Source of the DNA: Allobrachymonas chironomi DSM 19884
GTDB lineage: Bacteria; Pseudomonadota; Gammaproteobacteria; Burkholderiales; Burkholderiaceae_C
DNA: 64,000 bases
Reading direction: 5' to 3'
NCBI RefSeq assembly: GCF_000374625.1
Contig: NZ_KB894770.1
Location: forward strand, 62,001 to 126,000
Position 1 is the first letter of the stretch. The number at the start of each line of letters is the position of its first letter. A program made the position numbers and the translations under genes. The notes below the pieces were generated by a model that saw nothing but the letters and a program-made list of their open reading frames with translations, was not told where the DNA came from and ran no database searches. This document shows, one piece after another, positions 10,965-22,991 of the stretch.

Positions 10965-12113
10965 ATGATGCAAGCAACGGTTTCCCGCAAGACTGCCACC
11001 TGGCTGGCCACCCTGTTGATGGGTGCGGCCCTGACGGCCTGTTCCAGCTACAAGCCGCCCAAGCCCACACCGCTGCAGCAAAATCCTGCCAGCGTGCCGG
11101 CCGTGACCAGCTGGACGCAGAAACTGGCCGGCAATGTGCATTTCCCGCTGCTGGTATCGGCAGAAGGCGGCCAGGTCGTGCTGGGCAGCTCCAATGGCCA
11201 GGTGCAGGCCCTGCAGGCTTCCAGCGGAGCGAGCCTGTGGCAGGCGCAGGCCGGCAAATCGCTGAGTGCCGGCGTTGGCACCGATGGCACGACTACCGCC
11301 GTGGTGGTAGACAACAACATGCTGGTGGCGCTGCGCAACGGTCAGGAAGTCTGGCGCACGCGACTGGCTTCGCAGGCCTATACGGCACCGCTGGTGGCTG
11401 GTGGTCGCGTCTTCGTGCTGACGGCTGACCGCGGCATTACCAGTTACGATGCCGCCAACGGCTACCGCCTGTGGCAGCAGACCGCCCGTGGCAACAGCGC
11501 CGACCGCATGGTGCTGGAGCAGTCCTCCCTGCTGATGCCGGCGGGCGGCATGCTGCTGGCCGGCGTTTCCGGCCGTGTGGTGGTGTTCAACCCCGACAAC
11601 GGCACCGGCATGCTGGAAATGGTGCTGGCCAGCCCGCGTGGCATCCACCAGGTGGCCTCCATGGCAGACGTGATTGCCCCGGCCACGCGCGCCGATACCA
11701 GCCTGTGCGCGCGCAGCTTCCAGGCGGCGGTGGGCTGTGTCGACATGACCAATGGCAGCACCGTCTGGACGCAGCCGAGTGACGGCGCGACCGGCGTCAC
11801 CGGCGATGCCGGTATCGTGATCGGCACCGACCGCACCGGCGACGTGATCGCCTGGAACCGCCAGAATGGTGACCAGCTCTGGCAGAACCGCAATCTGCGC
11901 TACCGCAACCTGAGCGCACCGCTGCTGGTGGGCAATCTGGTGGTAGTGGGTGATGGCGATGGCATGGTGCACATCCTGGACCGCAACACCGGTCTGCTGC
12001 GCAACCGCATCGCCACCGACGGCTCTGCCATCCAGACAGCACCGGTACTGGCCGGTAATACGGTGGTGGTCGTGACCTCCAGGGGCACGGTCACCGGCAT
12101 CCGCCTGAACTGA
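10965..12113 (+). CDS. bamB: Outer membrane protein assembly factor BamB
   Basis: 382-residue lipoprotein; lipobox LTAC with cysteine at residue 26 (counting from the first of two adjacent ATGs). The mature part is an eight-bladed beta-propeller of PQQ-like repeats, seen as repeated stretches such as GSSNGQVQALQASSGASLWQ and GVSGRVVVFNPDNGTG. BamB binds BamA on the periplasmic side of the BAM complex. AAGGAG lies 5 bp before ATG 10965 and 8 bp before ATG 10968, so the second may be the true start. Confidence 0.94.
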   Translation: MMQATVSRKTATWLATLLMGAALTACSSYKPPKPTPLQQNPASVPAVTSWTQKLAGNVHFPLLVSAEGGQVVLGSSNGQVQALQASSGASLWQAQAGKSLSAGVGTDGTTTAVVVDNNMLVALRNGQEVWRTRLASQAYTAPLVAGGRVFVLTADRGITSYDAANGYRLWQQTARGNSADRMVLEQSSLLMPAGGMLLAGVSGRVVVFNPDNGTGMLEMVLASPRGIHQVASMADVIAPATRADTSLCARSFQAAVGCVDMTNGSTVWTQPSDGATGVTGDAGIVIGTDRTGDVIAWNRQNGDQLWQNRNLRYRNLSAPLLVGNLVVVGDGDGMVHILDRNTGLLRNRIATDGSAIQTAPVLAGNTVVVVTSRGTVTGIRLN

Positions 12114-12147
12114 TTCAGGCGGAATCTGAATAAAGGAAACGGCGTAC

Positions 12148-13491
12148 ATGAAACCCGTGATCGCCCTGGTGGGGCGGCCCAACGTGGGCAAGTCCACCCT
12201 GTTCAACCGCATGACCAAGTCGCGCGATGCCATCGTGGCCGATTTTGCCGGCCTGACGCGTGATCGCCATTACGGCAATGGTCGCCAGGGCCGCCGCGAG
12301 TTCATCGTCATCGATACCGGCGGTTTCGAGCCGGATGCCGGAACCGGCAGCATTTTCCGTGAAATGGCACGCCAGACGCAGCAGGCGGTGGCCGAAGCCG
12401 ATGTCGTGATCTTCGTGGTCGATGCGCGCGAGGGCCTGTCGGCGCAGGACCATGACATTGCCAACTACCTGCGCCGCCTCGGCAAGTCCACCATTCTCGC
12501 GGCCAACAAGGCCGAGGGCATGAAGGAGGGGCAGCAGCTGACCGATTTCTACGAGCTGGGCCTGGGCGAGGTGCATGCGGTATCCGCGGCGCACGGCCAG
12601 GGCATCCGCGGCCTGGTTGACCTGGCGCTGGACAGCATCGGCATTCCCGAGCCCGACGAGGACGAGGATGGCGGCGAGGAAAACAAGACCATCAAGCTGG
12701 CCGTGGCCGGTCGTCCGAACGTCGGCAAGTCCACGCTGATCAACACCTGGCTGGGCGAGGAGCGCCTGGTTGCGTTCGACCTGCCGGGTACCACGCGCGA
12801 TGCCATCAGCGTGCCGTTCGAGCGTGACGGCCAGACTTACGAGCTGATCGATACGGCCGGACTGCGCCGCAAGGGCAAGGTGTTCGAGGCGATCGAAAAA
12901 TTCTCGGTGGTGAAGACACTGCAGGCGATCGAATCCGCCAATGTGGTGCTGCTGTTGCTGGATGCCACGCAGGGCGTGACCGACCAGGATGCGCACATTG
13001 CCGGCTACATCCTGGAATCGGGCCGGGCCGTGGTGATTGCCATCAACAAGTGGGATGCGGTAGATGACTACCAGCGCGAGCTGGTGCTGCGCTCGGTCGA
13101 AACCCGTCTGGGCTTCCTCAAGTTCGCGGCCCTGCACTATATTTCCGCCATCAAGCGCCAGGGGGTCGGCCCGCTGTGGAAGTCGATTGCTCAGGCCTAT
13201 GCGGCGGCCAACTGCAAGATGCCGACGCCGGCACTCACGCGTGCGCTGCACGAGGCGGTGCAATTCCAGGCTCCCAAGCGCTCCGGCATGTACCGTCCCA
13301 AGTTGCGTTATGCGCACCAGGGCGGCATGAACCCGCCGGTGGTGGTGGTGCACGGCAACTCGCTCGAGCACGTGACCGATGCCTACAAGCGCTATCTGGA
13401 AGGCCGTCTGCGCAAGATCTTCAATCTGACCGGTACGCCGCTGCGTATCGAGATGAAGACTTCGCACAACCCCTACGCCGACAAGGACTGA
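12148..13491 (+). CDS. der: Ribosome biogenesis GTPase Der (EngA)
   Basis: 447 residues with two tandem G domains, the hallmark of Der. Each carries the P-loop GRPNVGKST (residues ~9 and ~187), with switch motifs DTGGF and DTAGL and base-recognition motifs NKAEG and NKWD, followed by a KH-like C-terminal domain. Der is needed to assemble the 50S subunit. AAGGAA precedes the ATG. The 3' end overlaps the convergent hpnE by 19 bp; the hfq-hflX genes that usually follow der in Burkholderiales are absent here. Confidence 0.97.
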   Translation: MKPVIALVGRPNVGKSTLFNRMTKSRDAIVADFAGLTRDRHYGNGRQGRREFIVIDTGGFEPDAGTGSIFREMARQTQQAVAEADVVIFVVDAREGLSAQDHDIANYLRRLGKSTILAANKAEGMKEGQQLTDFYELGLGEVHAVSAAHGQGIRGLVDLALDSIGIPEPDEDEDGGEENKTIKLAVAGRPNVGKSTLINTWLGEERLVAFDLPGTTRDAISVPFERDGQTYELIDTAGLRRKGKVFEAIEKFSVVKTLQAIESANVVLLLLDATQGVTDQDAHIAGYILESGRAVVIAINKWDAVDDYQRELVLRSVETRLGFLKFAALHYISAIKRQGVGPLWKSIAQAYAAANCKMPTPALTRALHEAVQFQAPKRSGMYRPKLRYAHQGGMNPPVVVVHGNSLEHVTDAYKRYLEGRLRKIFNLTGTPLRIEMKTSHNPYADKD

Positions 13492-14810
13492 GCGGCCAAC
13501 AGGCCGCTGCGTACCGCGCCTTCGAGCGTGGCCGGATAGTCGCCTTCCACGTAGTCGCCGCAGGCGCGCAGCCCCGGCAGAATCTGCATGGGCGGGCGCT
13601 GCACATCGGCGCTGCAGACAAACGTGGCGCGTTTGTCCACCAGGGTGCGGATCAGTGTCAGCAGTGACAGACCCAGTTCTGCCCGCGCCTGTTCCAACAG
13701 CGCCTGTTCATGCGCTTCCCGTGGCAGTTCGCTGCAGCTGGCGACAAAGGCCAGCAGGCGTTGGCCAGGTTGCACGCCGTCCTGTTCCGGATGGCTGAAG
13801 ACAAACTGGGCCGGACCACCGGCAAGTGCCTGCATGCGCGGCAGGCGTGCCGCATCGTCCAGCGCGCACCAGGCATAGGTGGTGGCAATCGGCATCCAGC
13901 GCAGACTGTGGGCCAGCCTGATCCAGCGCTGGTAGCGTTTGTGCTGCACTTCGCAAAGGTGCGTCTGCATGCCTTGCAGCAGGCGTGCTGCCTCGGTTGC
14001 TGGCGTGGCCAGAATCACGCGATCTACCTGCAGCAGGCTGCCGTCATCCAGCTGCAATTGCCAGCCGGCGTTGGGGGAACTGGCACGCAGTGGTTCCAGG
14101 CCCTGTACCCGGCAAGCCAGACGTACATTGGCCCCCTGCGCCTGCAGCCAGTGCACGGCAGGTTCGGGCAGCAGCTGGCCCAGGGGTACGCGTGCCACCA
14201 GCGCGTCCGATCCGCCGCGCTGTGCCATCAGGGCGTCGTGGATCACGCGCAGAAAGACCTGGCCGCTGGTATGTTCTGGCAGGCTGTTGAAGGCCGATAC
14301 ACACAGGGGCGTAATCAGGGTGCGCAGAATGTCGGCATGCAGTCCCTGGCAGACCTGCAGCACCGTGGCACCGCTGTCACAACGGTAGCCCTGGCGTTGC
14401 CAGCGCGCAGCCACACGCAGCAGCGAGAGTCTGGCCGACGGGCTCCAGCCCTTGGCCTGCCAGATGGCGCGCAGCACGTCCCAGGCGGGCAGGGCGGAGG
14501 CCGGTGGCATGCGCAGGCCATGGCGATCGGGGCTGCGCAGATCCAGCGGCGCGCGATGCAGCAGCTGAGCCGCATCGACGCCGACTTGCTGCATCAGCTG
14601 GAGGCAGCGGGTGTATGCACCGATCAGGATATGCTGGCCGTTATCCATGGTCAGCGTGTCAGTCAGCGCCACGCTGCGGGCTCGGCCGCCGGGTTGGCGT
14701 GCGGCTTCGATCAGGCTGACATGCCAGCCCATGCGTTGTGCCTCCACCGCTGCAGCACAGCCGGCCCAGCCGGCACCGACAACGACCACATGGCCGGGGG
14801 ACGCGCTCAT
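13473..14810 (-). CDS. hpnE: Hydroxysqualene dehydroxylase HpnE
   Basis: 445-residue flavoprotein. The N terminus [20 protein letters not shown] is an FAD-binding Rossmann motif, followed by GGRARS and the active-centre stretch [19 protein letters not shown] typical of HpnE within the amine-oxidase/phytoene-desaturase family. It reduces hydroxysqualene to squalene, the third step of the HpnC-D-E route. Start is 5 bp after the hpnD stop, so the genes are one operon. No squalene-hopene cyclase lies in the window. Confidence 0.88.
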   Translation of the reverse strand: MSASPGHVVVVGAGWAGCAAAVEAQRMGWHVSLIEAARQPGGRARSVALTDTLTMDNGQHILIGAYTRCLQLMQQVGVDAAQLLHRAPLDLRSPDRHGLRMPPASALPAWDVLRAIWQAKGWSPSARLSLLRVAARWQRQGYRCDSGATVLQVCQGLHADILRTLITPLCVSAFNSLPEHTSGQVFLRVIHDALMAQRGGSDALVARVPLGQLLPEPAVHWLQAQGANVRLACRVQGLEPLRASSPNAGWQLQLDDGSLLQVDRVILATPATEAARLLQGMQTHLCEVQHKRYQRWIRLAHSLRWMPIATTYAWCALDDAARLPRMQALAGGPAQFVFSHPEQDGVQPGQRLLAFVASCSELPREAHEQALLEQARAELGLSLLTLIRTLVDKRATFVCSADVQRPPMQILPGLRACGDYVEGDYPATLEGAVRSGLLAAQSLSA

Positions 14811-14815
14811 GCCGC

Positions 14816-15679
14816 TCAGAGCTTGCGCACGCCGAGCGCCTGCACCTTCCAGGCCAGCCAGAATTTGCGCAGTGGCGTCAGGCTGATGCGCTGGTGCAGC
14901 ACCTGGAAGTCGGACTGCTCGATTTCGCGCAGCAGCGTGCGGTAGATGCTGGCCATCATCAGGCCGGGCTTCTGGCTGCGCCGGTCGATCGTGGGCAGCA
15001 GGTCGAGCGCCCGGTCGTAGTACTGGTGGGCACGTTGCCCCTGGTACTGCATCAGGCGCCGGAAGTCTTCGGAATATTCGCGCTTGAGAAGGGTGTTGGC
15101 CTTGACGCCAAACTGTTGCAGCTCGTTGATCGGCAGGTAGATGCGGCCACGCATGGCGTCTTCGCCCACGTCGCGGATGATGTTGGTGAGCTGCAGGGCC
15201 AGACCCAGCTCGTGGGCATAGCGGGTGGTCTGCTCGTCCTGCTGGCCGAAGATGCGTGCCGAGACTTCGCCGACGATGCCGGCAACCAGATGGCAGTAGC
15301 GCTGCAGGCCGGGGAAATCCAGATAGCGCGTCTGCTGCAGATCCATCTGGCAGCCCTCGATCACCGCCAGCAGATGGCGCTGCTCGATGCCGAAGCGATC
15401 GGTCCAGGGCATTAAGGCCCGCATGACCGGATGGGTTGGCTGGCCGGCGTAGGCCTGGTGCACCTCGTTGTGCCACCAGGCCAGCTTGGCCTGGGCCACG
15501 CCGGGATCTTCCACCTCGTCCACCACATCATCCACCTCGCGACAGAAGGCGTAGAAGGCGACGATGGCGGCGCGCCGCTCGGGCGCCAGGAACAGGAAGG
15601 CATAGTAGAAGCTGCTGCCGGAGGAGGCAGCCTTCTGCTGGACGTACTCTTGCGGAGAGGCGGGCGTGGTGTCAGACAT
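14816..15679 (-). CDS. hpnD: Presqualene diphosphate synthase HpnD
   Basis: 287-residue all-helical prenyltransferase. Joins two farnesyl diphosphates to presqualene diphosphate. Two aspartate-rich Mg/diphosphate-binding motifs are seen: CREVDDVVDEVED (residues ~47-59) and NIIRDVGEDA. Starting at the ATG at 15679 (MSDTTPASPQEYVQQ) fits the family; an upstream in-frame ATG at 15712 would add 11 residues. It lies 39 bp after hpnC. Confidence 0.88.
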   Translation of the reverse strand: MSDTTPASPQEYVQQKAASSGSSFYYAFLFLAPERRAAIVAFYAFCREVDDVVDEVEDPGVAQAKLAWWHNEVHQAYAGQPTHPVMRALMPWTDRFGIEQRHLLAVIEGCQMDLQQTRYLDFPGLQRYCHLVAGIVGEVSARIFGQQDEQTTRYAHELGLALQLTNIIRDVGEDAMRGRIYLPINELQQFGVKANTLLKREYSEDFRRLMQYQGQRAHQYYDRALDLLPTIDRRSQKPGLMMASIYRTLLREIEQSDFQVLHQRISLTPLRKFWLAWKVQALGVRKL

Positions 15680-15718
15680 GGTGGCCGCTATTGTCCCATG
15701 TTCACGGGCCAATCCGGC

Positions 15719-16648
15719 TCAGGTCAGGCGATGTCGCAGGCTGGCCCAGAGCAGGGCGGGGGCATCGGCCTTGCCGATGCGCGGGCGTTGCGTGGCAATG
15801 CGTCCGCCCAGGGCGCGTGTCTTGCGGCCAATGCGCCAGCCACCTTGCATGACCAGGCGCAGTTCCCAGCCGGACAGGTGGCCGGCCTGGTGGCTGACCG
15901 TGGCCGGCAACGGCATGCCGGTGTGCATCAGGTCATCGGCACGATCCAGCAGCGCGGCAACCAGGGCCTGGATGGCGGGCTGCGGACTGGCTGCCGGCCG
16001 GCGTGCATCCACGCCGTGGGCCTGGCACAGATCCTGCGGCAGATAGTAGCGGCCTCGCGGCACATCGACCGAGATGTCCTGCCAGAAGTTGTAGAGCTGC
16101 AGCGCGCTGCAGATGGCATCGCTCTGCTGCAGCGAGACGGCATCGTGCACGCCATACAGGTGCAGCATCAGCCGTCCCACCGGGTTGGCCGAATAGCGGG
16201 CGTAATCCAGCAGATCATCATGGCTGGCGTAAATGGCAGCCTGTTCGCTATGGTGAATATCGCGGCGAAAGGCGGTCAACAGGTCCTGCAGCAGCGACAG
16301 TGGCAGCTGATGCTGGTGGATCGCCGCTTGCAGCGGCTGCATGATGCCGTGCCAGGGGGCGGCAGCCGGATAGGGCGTGCTGCTGTCAGCCAGCAGCAGC
16401 GCTTCACCATAGCGATCCAGTTCCAGCAGGCGCTGCGCGGCAGTTTGCGTGCCTTCGTCGGCGATATCGTCAGCGGTACGTGCAAAGTGGTAGAGCGCCG
16501 CCACGGCGGGCCGGATGGCGCGCGGGCACAGCCAGCTGGCCACCGGAAAGTTCTCGTAGTGGGTTACGGGCCGGGCCTGAACGGAGGAGGCAGTCATGGG
16601 ATCGGTGTTTTGTGTGAATTCTGGTGTTGACCGTGAATTGTCGGTCAT
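15719..16648 (-). CDS. hpnC: Hydroxysqualene synthase HpnC
   Basis: 309 residues, or 292 if translation begins at the in-frame ATG at 16597; neither start has a clear ribosome binding site. Family features are HYENFPVASWL, the first aspartate motif ARTADDIADEG and the second LYNFWQDISVDVPRGRYYLP. HpnC converts presqualene diphosphate to hydroxysqualene. First gene of the hpnCDE operon, divergent from tRNA-Leu. Confidence 0.86.
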   Translation of the reverse strand: MTDNSRSTPEFTQNTDPMTASSVQARPVTHYENFPVASWLCPRAIRPAVAALYHFARTADDIADEGTQTAAQRLLELDRYGEALLLADSSTPYPAAAPWHGIMQPLQAAIHQHQLPLSLLQDLLTAFRRDIHHSEQAAIYASHDDLLDYARYSANPVGRLMLHLYGVHDAVSLQQSDAICSALQLYNFWQDISVDVPRGRYYLPQDLCQAHGVDARRPAASPQPAIQALVAALLDRADDLMHTGMPLPATVSHQAGHLSGWELRLVMQGGWRIGRKTRALGGRIATQRPRIGKADAPALLWASLRHRLT

Positions 16649-16714
16649 TGCAAGCTAAAATCATTGATTACCTGTTTGACGTGATGCGCCTGCATGGCTG
16701 CATCACCGGAATCT

Positions 16715-16801
16715 GCGCGGGTGGCGAAATTGGTAGACGCACCAGGTTTAGGTCCTGACGCCAGCAATGGTGTGGGGGTTCGAGTCCCCCCCCGCGCACC
16801 A
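16715..16801 (+). tRNA. tRNA-Leu (anticodon TAG)
   Basis: 87 nt including an encoded CCA. Acceptor stem GCGCGGG/CCCGCGC, D-arm with AATTGGTAGACGC, anticodon loop TTTAGGT giving anticodon TAG (reads CUA/CUN), a long variable arm as in class II tRNAs, and T-loop GGTTCGAGTCC. Sits 68 bp upstream of tig, a common betaproteobacterial arrangement. Confidence 0.96.
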
Positions 16802-16869
16802 GCGATTTTCAAGATCGCAGGCTGGCGCCGTGCGCTATGGCCTGCCCTTATCCAGCAAAGGAAATATCC

Positions 16870-18183
16870 ATGTCCGTGAATGTTGAAACCCTCGAAAAGC
16901 TCGAGCGCAAGATCACCCTGTCCCTGCCCGTGAAAGAGGTGCAGGACGAAGTCACCAAGCGCCTGCAGCGCCTGGCCCGCACCGTGAAGATGGACGGCTT
17001 CCGTCCGGGCAAGGTGCCGGTCAGCGTGGTGGCCAACCAGTACGGCCCGGCCGTGCAGTACGAAGTGATCAACGACAAGGTCGGCCAGGCGTTCTACCAG
17101 GCCGCCAACGAAGCCGAACTGCGCGTGGCTGGCCAGCCGGCCATCAGCGAGAAGGATGGCGCTGCCGAAGGCGAAATGCTGTTCGAAGCCGTGTTCGAAG
17201 TGCTCCCCGAAGTCAAGATCAACGATCTGGCCGAAACCGAAGTCGAAAAAATCGCTGCCGAAGTGGACGATGAAGCCATCGACCGCACCATCGACATCCT
17301 GCGCAAGCAGCGCCGTACCTTTGCCCAACGTGGCAAGGACGAGCCGGCCGTGGACGGCGACCGCGTGACCGTGGACTTCGAAGGCAAGATCGACGGTGAA
17401 CCTTTCGCCGGCGGCAAGGCCGAAGGCTTCCAGTACCTGGTCGGCGAAGGCCAGATGCTGGCCGAGTTTGAAGATGCCGTGCGTGGCATGAAGATCGGCG
17501 AGAGCAAGACTTTTCCGCTGGCCTTCCCCGAGGACTACCATGGTCAGGAAGTGGCCGGCAAGACTGCCGATTTCCTGGTGACCGTGCAGAAGCTGGAAGC
17601 AGCCAACCTGCCCGAAGTGAACGAAGAGTTCGCCAAGCAGCTGGGCGTGGGTGATGCGACCGTGGAAGGCCTGCGTGCCGACATCCGCAAGAACCTGGAG
17701 CGCGAAGTCAAGTACCGCCTGCTGGCCCGCAACAAGAATGCCGTGATGGACGCCCTGATCAAGAGCGCCGAACTGGATCTGCCCAAGGCCAGCATCCAGG
17801 CCGAAGTCAACGCCATGGCCCAGGCTGCGCGCCAGGACCTGGTGCAGCGCGGCATGAAGGACGCTGCCAATGCGGAACTGCCGGCCGAGCTGTTCCAGCC
17901 GCAAGCCGAGCGCCGCGTGCGTCTGGGCCTGATCGTGGCCGAGCTGGTGCGAGCTGAAAACCTGCTGGCTACGCCCGAGCAGGTCAAGGCCTACATCGAT
18001 GATCTGTCCGCCAGCTACGAGAAGCCGGAAGAAGTGGCTCGCTGGTACCTGAACGACCAGCAGCGCATGGCCGAGATCGAGGCCGTGGTGACGGAAGCCA
18101 ACGTGACCGACTTCGTGCTGGGCAAGGCCAAGGTCAGCGACAAGCAGGTCAGCTTCCAGGAGCTGATGGACCAGCCGGTCTGA
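16870..18183 (+). CDS. tig: Trigger factor
   Basis: 437 residues. Ribosome-bound chaperone and prolyl isomerase that meets nascent chains at the exit tunnel. N-terminal ribosome-binding domain contains the signature GFRPGKVP (residues ~44-51), followed by the FKBP-type PPIase domain (~155-245, VDGDRVTVDFEGKIDG) and the helical C-terminal chaperone domain. AAGGA precedes ATG 16870. Upstream of clpP-clpX-lon, the standard order. Confidence 0.97.
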   Translation: MSVNVETLEKLERKITLSLPVKEVQDEVTKRLQRLARTVKMDGFRPGKVPVSVVANQYGPAVQYEVINDKVGQAFYQAANEAELRVAGQPAISEKDGAAEGEMLFEAVFEVLPEVKINDLAETEVEKIAAEVDDEAIDRTIDILRKQRRTFAQRGKDEPAVDGDRVTVDFEGKIDGEPFAGGKAEGFQYLVGEGQMLAEFEDAVRGMKIGESKTFPLAFPEDYHGQEVAGKTADFLVTVQKLEAANLPEVNEEFAKQLGVGDATVEGLRADIRKNLEREVKYRLLARNKNAVMDALIKSAELDLPKASIQAEVNAMAQAARQDLVQRGMKDAANAELPAELFQPQAERRVRLGLIVAELVRAENLLATPEQVKAYIDDLSASYEKPEEVARWYLNDQQRMAEIEAVVTEANVTDFVLGKAKVSDKQVSFQELMDQPV

Positions 18184-18241
18184 GACTGATGCAGTAACGG
18201 CCGGCAGCTCCGGTCGTGCTGACAGGCCTGTGTGACGGACT

Positions 18242-18270
18242 CTTGCAGTCTGGCACCCAGGCCTTATTTA
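18242..18270 (+). promoter_or_regulatory. Possible sigma32-type promoter of clpP
   Basis: CTTGCA, a 14-nt spacer and CCTTATTTA resemble the heat-shock consensus CTTGAA-N14-CCCCATNT with one mismatch in the -35 and two in the -10. It lies 79 bp before the chosen clpP start. A CATAAT at 18286-18291 could be part of another promoter. Confidence 0.4.
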
Positions 18271-18348
18271 TTCGGCATCATTCCCGTCATAATGTATGAC
18301 AGCCAGGCCGGCAGTATTGCCCGGCCGGAAACCTTTGGAGCCCTACGC

Positions 18349-18981
18349 ATGCAAACTTCGCGCAACAGTGCACTCGACGCCCAGGCCCTGGGCCTGATCC
18401 CCATGGTGGTGGAGCAATCCGGCCGTGGCGAGCGCTCCTACGACATCTACTCCCGCCTGCTGAAAGAGCGCGTGGTGTTTCTGGTCGGTCCGGTGAACGA
18501 CCAGACCGCCAACCTGGTGGTGGCGCAGTTGCTGTTCCTGGAAAGCGAAAATCCGGACAAGGACATTTCCTTCTACATCAATTCCCCGGGCGGCTCCGTC
18601 AGCGCCGGCATGGCCATCTACGATACGATGAACTTCATCAAGCCCGATGTGTCCACGCTGTGCATGGGCATGGCCGCCAGCATGGGGGCCTTCCTGCTGT
18701 CGTCCGGCACCAAGGGCAAGCGCTTCTGCCTGCCTAACTCGCGCGTCATGATCCACCAGCCGCTGGGCGGCGCCCAGGGTCAGGCCACGGACATCGAGAT
18801 CCATGCCCGCGAGATCCTGCGCCTGCGCAAGGAACTGAACCAGATCCTGGCCACCAACACCGGTCAGCCGCTGGACAAGATCGAGCGCGATACCGAGCGT
18901 GACTACTTCATGGCGGCTCACGAAGCGCGTGACTATGGCCTGGTCGATCAGGTGATCCGCCAGCGCGGCGAAGCGATCTGA
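18349..18981 (+). CDS. clpP: ATP-dependent Clp protease proteolytic subunit
   Basis: 210-residue serine protease; forms the double heptamer used by ClpX (and ClpA if present). The triad aligns with E. coli numbering: Ser111 in [11 protein letters not shown], His136 in MIHQPLGG and Asp185 in TERDYFM. GGAG 8 bp before ATG 18349 supports this start; in-frame upstream ATGs would add a poorly conserved extension. Followed by clpX after 88 bp. Confidence 0.97.
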   Translation: MQTSRNSALDAQALGLIPMVVEQSGRGERSYDIYSRLLKERVVFLVGPVNDQTANLVVAQLLFLESENPDKDISFYINSPGGSVSAGMAIYDTMNFIKPDVSTLCMGMAASMGAFLLSSGTKGKRFCLPNSRVMIHQPLGGAQGQATDIEIHAREILRLRKELNQILATNTGQPLDKIERDTERDYFMAAHEARDYGLVDQVIRQRGEAI

Positions 18982-19041
18982 GCCCTCTGACTGCCAGGCC
19001 TGCGGGTCTGGCGGTTTCCTGATTTTTCTTCTGATATTGCC

Positions 19042-19057
19042 TGCGGCTGTAGCCGCA
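19042..19057 (+). repeat. Hairpin just before clpX
   Basis: TGCGGC-TGTA-GCCGCA, a 6-bp stem with a 4-nt loop ending 12 bp before the clpX start codon. It occupies the place of the ribosome binding site and could affect clpX translation; this is inference. Confidence 0.35.
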
Positions 19058-19069
19058 TGGCCTGATTGC

Positions 19070-20347
<1,278 letters not shown>

Positions 20348-20366
20348 GGTCTGACTGCTGCCAGAT

Positions 20367-20391
20367 GCCCGCCAGCCAGCGGGCTTTTTTT
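20367..20391 (+). terminator. Intrinsic terminator of clpX
   Basis: GCCCGC-CAGCCA-GCGGGC stem-loop followed directly by seven T residues, 19 bp after the clpX stop. A textbook Rho-independent terminator. Confidence 0.9.
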
Positions 20392-20421
20392 GCGCCCGGC
20401 GCCGGCCGGGACGAATCCATG

Positions 20422-20449
20422 CTTGAATATCCGTGCACAGCGCCCATAA
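20422..20449 (+). promoter_or_regulatory. Sigma32-type heat-shock promoter of lon
   Basis: Perfect -35 CTTGAA, a 15-nt spacer and CCCATAA, matching the heat-shock consensus CTTGAA-N14-CCCCATNT closely (the spacer is 14 if the preceding G is counted as the first -10 base). It lies 36 bp upstream of the lon ATG and just past the clpX terminator, so lon has its own transcription start. Confidence 0.7.
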
Positions 20450-20485
20450 CTGGTAGCTGAACCTAGAAGACGAGAGTACGCCTAC

Positions 20486-22960
20486 ATGACCGATTTTGCC
20501 TATCTGCCCCCCGAGAGCGTTGAGCTGCCCATGCTGCCGCTGCGCGATGTGGTGGTGTTCCCGCACATGGTGATCCCGCTGTTCGTGGGCCGCGCCAAGA
20601 GCATTGCGGCACTGGAAGCCGCCATGGAAGCGGATCGTACCGTGATGCTGGTGGCCCAGAAGTCGGCCGCCGATGATGAGCCGTCCATCGAGGACATGTT
20701 CGAGACCGGCTGCGTGGCCTCCATCCTGCAGCTGCTGAAACTGCCCGACGGCACTGTCAAGGTGCTGGTGGAAGGGCGCCAGCGTGCCAGGATCGAGGCC
20801 GTGACTGATGGTGAGGAATACTTCACCGCCAAGGTGCTGCCGGTTGCTGCCGACGAAACGCAGAAACCCGACACGGAAGACGCTGGCCGCGAGCAGGAGG
20901 CCCTGCGCCGTGCGCTGATGCAGTCCTTCGAGCAGTACGTCAAGCTCAACAAGAAGGTGCCGCAGGAGATCCTGACCTCCATCACCGGCATCGATGAAGT
21001 CGGCCGTCTGGCCGATACCATTGCCGCGCATTTGCCGTTGAGCCTGGAAAACAAGCAGCAGGTGCTGGACCAGGGCCAGGTACAACAGCGTCTGGAATTC
21101 CTGTTTGCTCGCATCGAGCACGAGCTCGACATCCTCAACATGGACAAGCGCATCCGTGGCCGCGTCAAGCGCCAGATGGAAAAAAGCCAGCGCGACTTTT
21201 ACCTGAACGAGCAGGTCAAGGCGATCCAGAAGGAACTGGGCGATGGCGAGGAGGGGGCCGACCTTGAGGAGCTGGAAAAGAAGATCAAGGCCGCCCGCAT
21301 GCCCAAGGCCGCACTGACCAAGGCCGAATCCGAGCTGCGCAAGCTCAAGCTAATGTCGCCGATGTCGGCCGAGGCCGGCGTGGCGCGCAACTACCTGGAC
21401 GTGCTGGTCAATCTGCCCTGGAGCAAGAAGACCCGCATCAAGACCAGCCTGGCCGAGGCGCAGCGCATCCTGGACGAAGACCACTACGGTCTGGAGCGTG
21501 TCAAGGAACGCATTCTGGAATATCTTGCCGTGCAGCAGCGCGTGGACAAGATCAAGGCGCCGATCCTGTGCCTGGTCGGCCCGCCGGGTGTGGGCAAGAC
21601 CTCGCTGGGCCAGTCGGTGGCCAAGGCGACCGGCCGCAAGTACGTGCGCATGGCGCTGGGCGGCATGCGTGACGAGGCCGAGATCCGTGGTCACCGCCGC
21701 ACCTATATCGGTGCGCTGCCGGGCAAGATCCTGCAGAACCTGACCAAGGCCGGTACCCGCAATCCGCTGTTCCTGCTCGATGAAATCGACAAGCTCGGAG
21801 CGGATTTCCGGGGCGATCCTTCCAGCGCGCTGCTGGAAGTGCTGGACCCGGAACAGAACCACACCTTCAACGATCACTACGTTGAGCTGGATTTTGACCT
21901 GAGCGACGTGATGTTCGTGGCCACCTCCAATTCCATGAAGATCCCGGCTGCGCTGCTGGATCGCATGGAGGTGATCCGCCTGTCGGGTTACACCGAGGAC
22001 GAGAAGGTCAACATCGCGCGTCGCTACCTGCTGCCCAAGCAGATGGAAAACAACGGCGTCAAGGACAGCGAACTCGAAGTGGCCGATGACGCGATCCGCG
22101 ACATCGTGCGCTACTACACGCGTGAAGCCGGTGTGCGCGGCCTGGAGCGTGAGCTGGCCAAGATCTGCCGCAAGGTGGTGATGCAGGTGCAGCTCAAGCA
22201 GGTGAGCGACAAGGTCACGGTCGATAGCGAGAAGCTCAACGATTACCTGGGCGTGCGCCGTCACCGCTTTGGCCGTGCTTCCGAAGCCAACAAGGTGGGC
22301 GAAGTGGTGGGCCTGGCCTGGACCGAGGTGGGCGGCGAGCTGCTGACCATCGAAACCGCCATCATGCCGGGCAAGGGCGTGATCCAGCGCACCGGTTCGC
22401 TGGGCGACGTGATGAAGGAGTCGGTCGAGGCAGCGCGCACGGTGGTGCGCAGCCGCGCCGGCCAGCTCGGCATTGCCGATGAAGCCTTCGAAAAGAAGGA
22501 CATCCACATCCACGTGCCCGACGGTGCCACGCCCAAGGATGGCCCGAGCGCCGGTGCCGCGATGACGACGGCCTTGGTGTCGGCGCTGACCGGCATTCCG
22601 GTGCGCAGCGATGTCGCCATGACCGGCGAGATCACGCTGCGCGGCGAGGTCACCATCATTGGCGGCCTGAAGGAAAAACTGCTGGCAGCGCTGCGTGGTG
22701 GTATCCGCCAGGTGATCATTCCCGAAGAAAACATGAAGGATCTGCAGGAAATTCCGGACAACGTGAAGGAAGACTTGGAGATCACCCCGGTGAAGTGGAT
22801 TGACCAGGTACTGGCGATTGCGCTGGAGCGTCAGCCGGAACCGCTGCCGGGAGCCGAGCCGGTGGCTGGTACGGATGCTGACGAGGCGCTGGCGGATGTG
22901 CCGCCGGTGGCCAAGGCGAAGCGTGCCACGCGTAGCAAGCGGCAGGCGACCAAGCATTGA
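20486..22960 (+). CDS. lon: Endopeptidase La (Lon protease)
   Basis: 824 residues. N-terminal substrate-binding domain ([20 protein letters not shown]), AAA+ module with Walker A GPPGVGKT at residues 365-372 and sensor/Walker [12 protein letters not shown], then the protease domain with catalytic Ser688 in PKDGPSAG and a lysine about 43 residues later. Degrades misfolded and short-lived regulatory proteins in the cytoplasm. The C terminus has a basic tail after the protease domain. Preceded by a sigma32-like promoter. Confidence 0.97.
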   Translation: MTDFAYLPPESVELPMLPLRDVVVFPHMVIPLFVGRAKSIAALEAAMEADRTVMLVAQKSAADDEPSIEDMFETGCVASILQLLKLPDGTVKVLVEGRQRARIEAVTDGEEYFTAKVLPVAADETQKPDTEDAGREQEALRRALMQSFEQYVKLNKKVPQEILTSITGIDEVGRLADTIAAHLPLSLENKQQVLDQGQVQQRLEFLFARIEHELDILNMDKRIRGRVKRQMEKSQRDFYLNEQVKAIQKELGDGEEGADLEELEKKIKAARMPKAALTKAESELRKLKLMSPMSAEAGVARNYLDVLVNLPWSKKTRIKTSLAEAQRILDEDHYGLERVKERILEYLAVQQRVDKIKAPILCLVGPPGVGKTSLGQSVAKATGRKYVRMALGGMRDEAEIRGHRRTYIGALPGKILQNLTKAGTRNPLFLLDEIDKLGADFRGDPSSALLEVLDPEQNHTFNDHYVELDFDLSDVMFVATSNSMKIPAALLDRMEVIRLSGYTEDEKVNIARRYLLPKQMENNGVKDSELEVADDAIRDIVRYYTREAGVRGLERELAKICRKVVMQVQLKQVSDKVTVDSEKLNDYLGVRRHRFGRASEANKVGEVVGLAWTEVGGELLTIETAIMPGKGVIQRTGSLGDVMKESVEAARTVVRSRAGQLGIADEAFEKKDIHIHVPDGATPKDGPSAGAAMTTALVSALTGIPVRSDVAMTGEITLRGEVTIIGGLKEKLLAALRGGIRQVIIPEENMKDLQEIPDNVKEDLEITPVKWIDQVLAIALERQPEPLPGAEPVAGTDADEALADVPPVAKAKRATRSKRQATKH

Positions 22961-22991
22961 GCTGACTGCCGGAGCGGGGTGCATGTTGGTA

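Noticed and set aside
15431-16630. A 399-codon plus-strand frame across hpnC-hpnD
   Set aside because: Antisense shadow; both hpn genes show intact aspartate motifs on the other strand.
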